Positions 1-5,250 of a stretch of 9,273 bases of DNA are shown piece after piece. Below the pieces are notes generated by a model, which had not been told where the DNA came from, searched no databases, and was given only the letters and a program-made list of their open reading frames with translations. Source of the stretch: an uncultured Terriglobus sp. Its GTDB lineage: Bacteria > Acidobacteriota > Terriglobia > Terriglobales > Acidobacteriaceae. The stretch lies in assembly GCA_937871605.1 (NCBI GenBank), contig CALMRM010000285.1, forward strand, positions 1 to 9,273, given 5' to 3'. The number at the start of each line of letters is the position of its first letter. Position 1 is the stretch's first letter. A program made the position numbers and the translations under genes.

Positions 1-171
1 TACGGTGGCTGGTTCGTGCGGACGAAGCTGGTCACCGCCTTGAAAACGCCGGACTGGCCCGTGGCCGTTGCTGAAGATTGCTTGACGATCCTGTTCAGCA
101 TCCTGCTGCTGAACGCGGTCGTCACACGCAGCGCGCTTTTCCTGGGCAATGAGGGTGGGCTGCTGCGCTGA
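1..171 (+). CDS. C-terminal end of a small membrane protein (possibly DUF4126 family), 5' partial
   Basis: Frame 1 is open from the left edge to a TGA at 169-171, giving 56 residues; the start lies outside the window. The visible part reads YGGWFVRTKLV, then KTPDWPVAVAEDCLTI, then a hydrophobic run FSILLLNAVV that could be a final membrane helix, and ends GGLLR. A Tyr/Arg-rich stretch followed by Pro-Asp and an Ala-Glu-Asp just before a last helix resembles the C-terminus of DUF4126 integral membrane proteins as I remember them. That family has no established function and the match rests on a short segment. The gene converges on rnpB, whose 3' end lies about 20 bases away, and I see no hairpin terminator between them. 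That this is a real coding end is fairly sure; the family name is a suggestion. Confidence 0.55.
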   Translation, partial: YGGWFVRTKLVTALKTPDWPVAVAEDCLTILFSILLLNAVVTRSALFLGNEGGLLR

Positions 172-193
172 TGCGCTGCCCATCGCTATAGAA

Positions 194-626
194 GTTGCAG
201 GCGGACCTGTAAGCCGGATTCTGTCCACGCCGCCCGGCCACGCTGTGGCTGGGATTCGGCGCTGAACGATCATTCCTCTAGGCCGCGCATTGCTGCGTGG
301 CTCCAGCAACCTACCCGCGAGTCTGGCGCACCGGGCCGGCACGCTCACGCACCCGAAAGCGCGATCTTCCCGCCTATTTGGTCTTGCTCCGTGTGGGGTT
401 TACCATGCCGCCAGCATTGCTGCCGGCGCGGTGCGCTCTTACCGCACCTTTTCACCCTTACCGCGATTGCTCACGGCGGTATTGTCTCTGTGGCACTGGC
501 CGTCTCTCTGCCTTGACGCAGAGATCCCGGGCGTTACCCGGCACACTGCCCTGTGGAGTCCGGACTTTCCTCCCCTGCCAAACAATGTACTGAAGGCAGC
601 AGCGATCGTTCGGTCCGCCTGCAGGC
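194..626 (-). ncRNA. rnpB: RNase P RNA, bacterial type A
   Basis: This is the catalytic RNA of ribonuclease P, which removes 5' leaders from pre-tRNAs together with the RnpA protein. Read on the minus strand, the conserved 5' core GAGGAAAGTCC lies at 562-572 and continues as GGACTCCACAGGGCA. The 3' core ACAGAATCCGGCTTACAGG lies near 205-224; these are the two halves of helix P4. The termini pair as P1: GCAGGCGGACC at 612-622 with GGTCCGCCTGC at 197-207, an 11-bp perfect match that can extend further. Between them are GGGTGAAAAGGTGCGGTAAG and GGTAAACCCCAC, close to the E. coli wording. GGGTAGG near 310-316 carries the GGU of loop L15 that pairs with the tRNA CCA end. The length of about 430 nt suits type A. 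Exact ends are uncertain by a few bases. Protein-length open frames across this stretch are chance. Confidence 0.97.
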
Positions 627-629
627 TTC

Positions 630-635
630 AGTATA
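630..635 (-). promoter_or_regulatory. Candidate -10 box of the rnpB promoter
   Basis: On the minus strand TATACT (five of six matches to TATAAT) sits just before the base of helix P1. It would place transcription start about 622-624, essentially at the mature RNA 5' end. No convincing -35 is seen at 16-18 bp; a TTGGCT lies about 20 bp upstream, which is too far for a typical promoter. The placement against rnpB is the main support. Confidence 0.45.
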
Positions 636-779
636 GCCTCGCCGCTTCGAGCCACAGCCAAACACTTCGCCCACGAAGACTTGCACAGACGCTGCTCTGG
701 AGGAGCGACCTGTATTCTGTGCCGTCAGCGAGTAGCAACACCGTCGCGCCTTGCATCCAACCCTGACGAAAGATTCCGC

Positions 780-2228
780 ATGACTCGTTTTCACGTTGGC
801 TGCACATTCCTGTTGGCTTCCGCAATGGGAGCATTCTGCACTGCGTACGCGCCTGCACAGACAAAGGCTCCGGCCTCAGTGCCTGATGCTGCCAGTGTTG
901 CAGCAGCAACGCAGCAGGACGGCGACTTCTGGCAGCGCCTGGCGCGCTACTACCACCAGGACTGGACCGGCACGGCACCCAGCGCGCCGTCGCCTCCACG
1001 CAGGGGCTTGCCGTCGCCCCTGAGCTCACCGCCCTATCCGAGCGCGGACTGGTCCTACGGCGGCTCGCCGACCATCGGCGAACCAGACGGCAACCCGTAC
1101 CCTCTCCAGACCGCCATCAACGGTGCTACCGGCAGGGTCAAGGTGTACGGCTGGATCGAGCCGACCGTAAACGCGAGCACCGCCGGCACAGCACAGGGCG
1201 CGAGGAACACGCCGGTCGTGAACGACATCTACCCCAACCGAGTGGAGCTAGGACAGTTCGTCGTCTACGTCGAGCGCCTTCCCGACTCCGTGCAGCGCGA
1301 TCACATCGACTGGGGCTTCCATCTCACCTCGTTATTTGGCACGGACTACCGCGCGACGACCAACAAAGGCTACCTCAGCAGCCAGCTATTCGATCACAAT
1401 CGGCAGTACGGCTTCGATCCGGCTCTGGAATATGTGGACGTGTACTTCCCGCACGTGGCGCAAGGCATGAACCTGCGCGTTGGCCGGTTCATCTCCATAC
1501 CAGGCATTGAAGCCCAGCTGACGCCGAACAACTACCTCTTCAGTCACTCGCTGCTGTACTCGGTTGACCCCTTCACAGACACGGGCGTTCTGGCCACCAT
1601 CCAGGCCAACGCACAAACCGTGGTCCAGCTAGGCATCTCTGCAAGCCACGACGTCGCGCCCTGGACCTCTGACGCCAAGCCGTCCTTCATGGGCTGCATC
1701 AGCCGTTCGTCGCACTCTGAGAACGACAACAGTTACACCTGCGTCAACGGCATCAATGACGGCAAGTACGCCTTCAATAACCTGCAGATGTACGACGAAA
1801 CCTGGTACCACAAGTTCTCGCCCACCTGGCACATGGCCACCGAAGTGTACTTCATGTACCAGCGCGACGTACCCAGTGTGAACGGCCCGGTCGTGCCGGA
1901 AAAGAACAGCAACGGCGCAAACTGCACGCCGGGCAAGCTGACCTGCCTGGGGCAGGAGTATGCCTTCGTCAACTACGTGAACAAGCAACTGGGGCCGCAC
2001 GACTACCTGACCGTGCGCAACGACCTGCTCAACGACAAAAAAGGGCAGCGCACAGGCTACGCCGGCAAGCTCTCAGAGTGGACCTTTGCGTGGAACCACT
2101 GGGTCGGCAGCACGGTCCAACTCCGCCCAGAGGTGCGGTTCGACCACGCATGGGACCGTCCAACATACAACCACGGCACGGCAAGCAATCAGTTCACGGC
2201 AGCAACGGACTTGATTGTGCACTTCTAG
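780..2228 (+). CDS. Outer-membrane beta-barrel porin, BBP2 / OmpL-like family
   Basis: Predicted 482-residue outer-membrane protein, probably a diffusion channel; the substrate is unknown. The start is the only in-frame ATG near a signal peptide: MTRFHVGCTFLLASAMGAF, with likely cleavage after AYAPAQ. No strong Shine-Dalgarno is visible. After the signal comes a Pro/Ser-rich linker of about 80 residues containing RRGLPSPLSSPPYPSADW and YGGSPTIGEPDGN. The barrel begins near residue 122 (VYGWIEPTVNAS). Diagnostic family wording follows: VERLP, DWGFHLTSLFGTDYR (178-191), a YVDVYFPHVAQGMNLRVGRF stretch (218-237), and IEAQLTPNNYLFSHSLLYS (243-261). The chain ends DLIVHF, with the terminal Phe expected of a BAM substrate. 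Two close cysteine pairs (305/321 and 382/389) lie in likely loops. The gene stands alone, divergent from rnpB and convergent with the next gene. The family call is strong; transport specificity cannot be read from the sequence. Confidence 0.88.
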   Translation: MTRFHVGCTFLLASAMGAFCTAYAPAQTKAPASVPDAASVAAATQQDGDFWQRLARYYHQDWTGTAPSAPSPPRRGLPSPLSSPPYPSADWSYGGSPTIGEPDGNPYPLQTAINGATGRVKVYGWIEPTVNASTAGTAQGARNTPVVNDIYPNRVELGQFVVYVERLPDSVQRDHIDWGFHLTSLFGTDYRATTNKGYLSSQLFDHNRQYGFDPALEYVDVYFPHVAQGMNLRVGRFISIPGIEAQLTPNNYLFSHSLLYSVDPFTDTGVLATIQANAQTVVQLGISASHDVAPWTSDAKPSFMGCISRSSHSENDNSYTCVNGINDGKYAFNNLQMYDETWYHKFSPTWHMATEVYFMYQRDVPSVNGPVVPEKNSNGANCTPGKLTCLGQEYAFVNYVNKQLGPHDYLTVRNDLLNDKKGQRTGYAGKLSEWTFAWNHWVGSTVQLRPEVRFDHAWDRPTYNHGTASNQFTAATDLIVHF

Positions 2229-2233
2229 CCGTA

Positions 2234-2254
2234 GGTGCGCTACGCCAGCGTACC
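2234..2254. terminator. Hairpin between convergent stop codons
   Basis: GGTGCGCT (2234-2241) pairs with AGCGTACC (2247-2254) in an 8-bp stem with one G-U pair and a 5-base loop. It fills most of the 33-base gap between the porin stop (2226-2228) and the opposing stop (2262-2264). There is no T-run on either side, so it would be a weak or protein-assisted terminator serving both strands. Confidence 0.4.
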
Positions 2255-2261
2255 GGTGCGG

Positions 2262-2651
2262 CTACTTCGCGAGCACGACCGTAATCGGGATTTCGCGGTC
2301 CAGTGCGTGGTCGAACTTGCCGACACCGTAGGTCTTCGACCGGTTGCCGCGATACATGGCCCACAGAGTGTAATCGCAGTCGGAGCGCAGGTTGCGAAAG
2401 TGGTAGGTGCCGGTTTCATTGGTTTCGTAGCTCTGGATCACCAGCGTATCCATGGCTTCAATCTGCACCACGGCACCGCGAATCGGCTCCCGTCCGGCGT
2501 CGTTTACCGTTCCCGTGATGGTGCGCAGCGGGGTGCGCGTGTACTGTGCGGCAAAGTGTACAGGCGATAACACCAGCAGCAGGAGCGCCACGAAGCGTGC
2601 CGGTGTGCCGCTGATTCCTTTGACCGCTACCGTCGCTGTGCTGGCTCTCAT
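2262..2651 (-). CDS. Exported single-domain carboxypeptidase-regulatory-like protein
   Basis: Small exported protein of 129 residues with unknown specific role. The chosen ATG at 2651 gives a basic N-terminus (MRASTATVAVKG) followed by a hydrophobic segment, RFVALLLLVLSPVHFAAQ (residues 19-36), that looks like a signal peptide. The frame stays open upstream to 2768, but those extra residues would bury the signal. The mature part (about 37-129) reads as one Ig-like beta-sandwich of the carboxypeptidase regulatory (CarboxypepD_reg-like) type. Its markers are TITGTVNDAGREPIRGAVVQ, then ETNETGTYHFRNLRSDCDYT, then a strand-rich end with PITVVLAK. Such domains are abundant in Acidobacteria, usually as N-terminal modules of TonB-dependent receptors; here it stands alone with no barrel. 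It is divergent from the KimA-like gene, with 122 bp between starts, and ends 33 bp from the porin stop. The upstream GGGGCGG is a poor ribosome site. Existence is well supported; function is not. Confidence 0.8.
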   Translation of the reverse strand: MRASTATVAVKGISGTPARFVALLLLVLSPVHFAAQYTRTPLRTITGTVNDAGREPIRGAVVQIEAMDTLVIQSYETNETGTYHFRNLRSDCDYTLWAMYRGNRSKTYGVGKFDHALDREIPITVVLAK

Positions 2652-2773
2652 ACGTTCCGCCCCGTATCCATAGGACGCGCGTTGCCGTCCAAGGACGCAA
2701 ACCGTGTGTGGCGTTGCCTTCGCTGTGCTGCCCGCCAGGTACTCTGGATTCCGGCATCTGCATCCCACTCCCT

Positions 2774-4642
2774 ATGCAGTTGCTCGATCTTCTCATCGGC
2801 CGTCCCCTTGCGTCAGAGGAAGACTCGGAACAACGCGTCGGCGTGGCCGCAGGCGTGCCCACGTTTGGGTTAGATGCGCTTGGCTCCGCCGCGTACGGGC
2901 CGGAGGCAGCGATGACGCTGCTCATTCCGGCGGCGGCGGCGGGCGTCGCCTACATCGCGCCCATCAGCCTGGTCATCATCGCGCTCTTGACCATTGTGTA
3001 CTTCTCGTACCGCCAGACCATTGACGCATACCCGAATGGCGGCGGTTCGTACACGGTAGCCAGCGAAAACCTGGGGCGCGGCATGGGCCTGCTGGCGGCG
3101 GCGGCACTCATGCTGGACTACCTCTTAGATGTAGGCGTGGGCATCAGCACCGGTGTGGGCGCGCTGGTGAGTGCCGTGCCGCGACTGCAGCCGCACACGC
3201 TCGGCATCTGCCTTGCCATCCTGCTGGTGCTGACGCTGATGAACCTGCGCGGCGTGCGCGAAAGCGGCGTGCTGGTGATGCTGCCCACGTACCTGTTCTG
3301 CATCTGCCTACTGGGCGTCCTGGGCTGGGGAACGGCCAAAGCCGCCATGGCGGGCGGCCATCCGCGGCCAGTGGTGGCACCGCCGCATGTGGCTGGGCAT
3401 GCACTTGCAGCCGTGGGCGCATGGCTGCTGATCCGTGCCTTTGCCAGCGGCTGCACCGCGCTAACCGGCGTGGAGGCCGTCAGCAACGGCATGAGCGCCT
3501 TTCGCGAGCCGAAGTCGCAAACGGCCAAACGCACGCTGACCGTCATCGTCGCGCTCCTGGCCATCTTTTTGGCCGGCATTGCGCACCTGACCCGCGCCTA
3601 TGGCATCGTGGCTACCGAGCCCGGCACGCCCCAGTACGAGAGCTTGCTGGCGATGATCACCGCGGCGGTAGCGGGCAAGGGTGCGTTCTACTACACCACC
3701 ATCGCGTCGATTCTTGTCCTGCTGTCGCTCTCTGCCAATACCGCCTTTACCGGGTTCCCGCTGTTGTGCCGCGTCATTGCAGAGGACGGTTACCTGCCGC
3801 GCTTCTTTGCCATCCGTGGCCGCCGCCTTGTCTACATGGAGGGCATCCTGGTGCTGGCCGTGCTCTCGGCGCTCATCCTGGTTGCCTTTGGCGGCGTCAC
3901 CGACAGGCTGATTCCGCTGTTCGCTATTGGCGCGTTTCTGGCGTTTACGCTGTCGCAGGCAGGCATGGTGATGCACTGGCGTCGTACTGGCGGCCAGCGG
4001 TCCCGGCTGTACATGGGCATCAACGGCTTGGGTGCGCTGGCGACCGGCTGCACCGTTGTGGTGGTGCTGCTTGCTAAGTTCATCGAGGGTGCGTGGATCA
4101 CGGTTCTGCTGGTGCCGATCCTGATTGCGCTGATGTATGGCGTCCATCGCTACTACACGCGTGCCGCGCGTCTGATGAGGGTCGACCGCCTGCACCTGCG
4201 CAAGCCGGAGGTGCCGCTGGCCGTGGTCCCGGTCTCGAACTGGAACCGCGCCTCGCAGGAGGCACTGCAGTTTGCCTGCGGCATGACGACGCGTGTGGAA
4301 GTGCTGCACGTGGAGTGCCCGGACGAGCACGGCGAGCAGACCTCGAGCAACTGGCAGGGCCAACTGGATGAAGCGGCCAGGGCCGCTGGGCTGCAGCCGC
4401 CGCGTGTCGTCTCCGTGCCATCACCTTTCCGCTTCATCACCAGCCCCATCGTGCGGTACGTGCTGGACGCGGAGAAACGCGAAAGCGGCGGCAAGGTGAT
4501 GGTTGTGGTGCCGGAGATGGTGGCCAAGCGTTGGTGGCAGTACCTGCTGCACAATCACCGGTCCACCACGCTCAAGGCGCTGCTACTGTTGCAAGGCAAT
4601 CGCCGGATTGTGGTGGTCAACGTGCCGTGGTACCTGCGGTAA
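2774..4642 (+). CDS. KimA-like APC/KUP-type permease with cytosolic C-terminal domain (probable K+ importer)
   Basis: A 622-residue inner-membrane transporter that most resembles Bacillus KimA (YdaO), a proton-coupled potassium importer inhibited by c-di-AMP. The match runs the full length as I recall KimA (about 607 residues). Shared stretches are the N-terminal IGRPLAS, LDALGSAAYGPEA (33-45), SYRQTIDAYPNGGGSY (78-93), LDYLLDVGVGISTG (114-127), NLRGVRES, AFASGCTALTGVEAVSN (222-238), ANTAFTGFP, LIPLFAIGAF and FTLSQAGM. About twelve membrane helices span roughly 30-460. A soluble tail (about 480-622) has alternating strands (PLAVVPVSN, KVMVVVPE) and ends LLHN...VNVPWYLR, like KimA's USP-like tail. 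The ion-site acidic and tyrosine residues D34, Y41, D115, Y116 and T231 are kept; two other positions differ (see findings). The start at 2774 begins MQLLDLLIGRPL as in the family; an upstream in-frame start at 2708 would add 22 unlikely residues. No terminator follows directly. Amino-acid transport remains an alternative. Confidence 0.85.
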   Translation: MQLLDLLIGRPLASEEDSEQRVGVAAGVPTFGLDALGSAAYGPEAAMTLLIPAAAAGVAYIAPISLVIIALLTIVYFSYRQTIDAYPNGGGSYTVASENLGRGMGLLAAAALMLDYLLDVGVGISTGVGALVSAVPRLQPHTLGICLAILLVLTLMNLRGVRESGVLVMLPTYLFCICLLGVLGWGTAKAAMAGGHPRPVVAPPHVAGHALAAVGAWLLIRAFASGCTALTGVEAVSNGMSAFREPKSQTAKRTLTVIVALLAIFLAGIAHLTRAYGIVATEPGTPQYESLLAMITAAVAGKGAFYYTTIASILVLLSLSANTAFTGFPLLCRVIAEDGYLPRFFAIRGRRLVYMEGILVLAVLSALILVAFGGVTDRLIPLFAIGAFLAFTLSQAGMVMHWRRTGGQRSRLYMGINGLGALATGCTVVVVLLAKFIEGAWITVLLVPILIALMYGVHRYYTRAARLMRVDRLHLRKPEVPLAVVPVSNWNRASQEALQFACGMTTRVEVLHVECPDEHGEQTSSNWQGQLDEAARAAGLQPPRVVSVPSPFRFITSPIVRYVLDAEKRESGGKVMVVVPEMVAKRWWQYLLHNHRSTTLKALLLLQGNRRIVVVNVPWYLR

Positions 4643-4692
4643 GTGCCCGACACCAACACTTAACGTAACTAAAATAGCGGCGGGGGCTTACT

Positions 4693-4969
4693 TCTATCAA
4701 TGCTCAGGGCGGCACAGTGTTCGACATTAATTGGACTTGGCTTCACGGACCAGAACGCGACAGGCGTCTACCAGGTGGACCTGTACGGCAGCGGCGGCAA
4801 ATACTACGCGTTTGTGAAGGACAACACGAACTTCACCAGCACAGTGCCGGTCCAGTTCTCGGCGTCGCCCGTTGCAGTCACACCTGAGCCCTCGAGCCTT
4901 GCCCTGCTGGGCACGGGCATCCTTGGCGTGTTTGGCATGGCACGTCGGCGCTTCGCCCCGGCCCGCTAA
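4693..4969 (+). pseudogene. Remnant of a PEP-CTERM exported protein (5'-truncated, frameshifted)
   Basis: The 3' end is a clear PEP-CTERM sorting tail: VTPEP, a hydrophobic helix SSLALLGTGILGVFGM, then ARRRFAPAR and TAA at 4967-4969. In this class the tail directs exported proteins to exosortase-type processing at the envelope. Before it, in the same frame, is plausible extracellular sequence (GFTDQNATGVYQVDLYGSGG, KYYAFVKDNTNFTSTVPVQF). The frame could start at the ATG at 4700, giving 89 residues, but that start lacks a signal peptide, which a PEP-CTERM protein needs. The first residues (MLRAAQCSTLI) do not look like protein of this kind. Over 4693-4734 another frame reads SINAQGGTVFDINW, which does. 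The coding frame therefore appears to shift near 4734. That other frame has a stop at 4675-4677 and no start, so the 5' part is missing. I read it as a decaying 3' fragment. A functional 89-residue protein is the alternative. Confidence 0.7.
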
Positions 4970-4987
4970 CGGAGCACGCGCGACCGC

Positions 4988-5024
4988 AGAGGCAGCCCCT
5001 GGCATCTCGGGCTGCCTTTCTGTT
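4988..5024 (+). terminator. Rho-independent-type terminator
   Basis: AGGCAGCCC (4990-4998) pairs perfectly with GGGCTGCCT (5009-5017) around a 10-base loop. Two further pairs at the base (one G-U) make an 11-bp stem, followed by a short T-rich run TTCTGTT. It lies about 20 bases after the PEP-CTERM stop. As no terminator follows the KimA-like gene directly, it may also end that transcript. Confidence 0.7.
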
Positions 5025-5115
5025 GCCGGCCATGCATTCACGGCAGAGCAGGCGCACTGCACAGGTCATGGTGCAGAGTGCTGAAGTTGGCACCGCGCCG
5101 CACCTGTTCCGCCGC

Positions 5116-5141
5116 TTGCTGCTCTTTCGTTCCCCTATAAT
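5116..5141 (+). promoter_or_regulatory. Candidate sigma-70 promoter for bamA
   Basis: A perfect -10 box TATAAT lies at 5136-5141, so transcription would start near 5148, about 100 bases before the bamA start. A TTGCTG at 5116-5121 could act as -35 but the 14-base spacer is short, so the -35 assignment is weak. The box sits in the non-coding gap after the preceding terminator and faces bamA. Confidence 0.55.
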
Positions 5142-5250
5142 CGACTCGTAAGAGCACACGTGCGTTCGGCCGAACAATGGCACGCGCAACCGTGTGTGGT
5201 CCAGCTTCTGCAGTGAGGGTGTTGTTATCAAAACCGTAGAACGGGGCGGC

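Noticed and set aside
290..766. Several open frames of 67-158 codons on both strands across 290-800
   Set aside because: They overlap rnpB, whose conserved core sequences explain the region; their translations are Arg/Pro/Ser/Cys-rich with no domain and no plausible start context.
631..779. Small hairpins (for example CTTCG-CCCA-CGAAG) and a TATTCT box ahead of the porin
   Set aside because: The stems are only 4-5 bp and the hexamer has no -35 at a usable distance; nothing strong enough to call a regulatory site.
2652..2773. Possible divergent promoters or a ydaO (c-di-AMP) riboswitch before the KimA-like gene
   Set aside because: Only weak hexamers (TTGGAC with GATACG on minus; TACTCT on plus) at poor spacing. 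The gap is too short for a ydaO riboswitch plus promoter, and I did not recognise its conserved core.
2925..2945. GGC-rich triplet run resembling a simple repeat
   Set aside because: It encodes an alanine-rich piece of a membrane helix in the transporter and is explained by codon use.
3461..4363. A 300-codon minus-strand frame inside the KimA-like gene
   Set aside because: His/Gln/Arg-rich antisense translation with no recognisable domain, fully inside a well-supported transporter gene.
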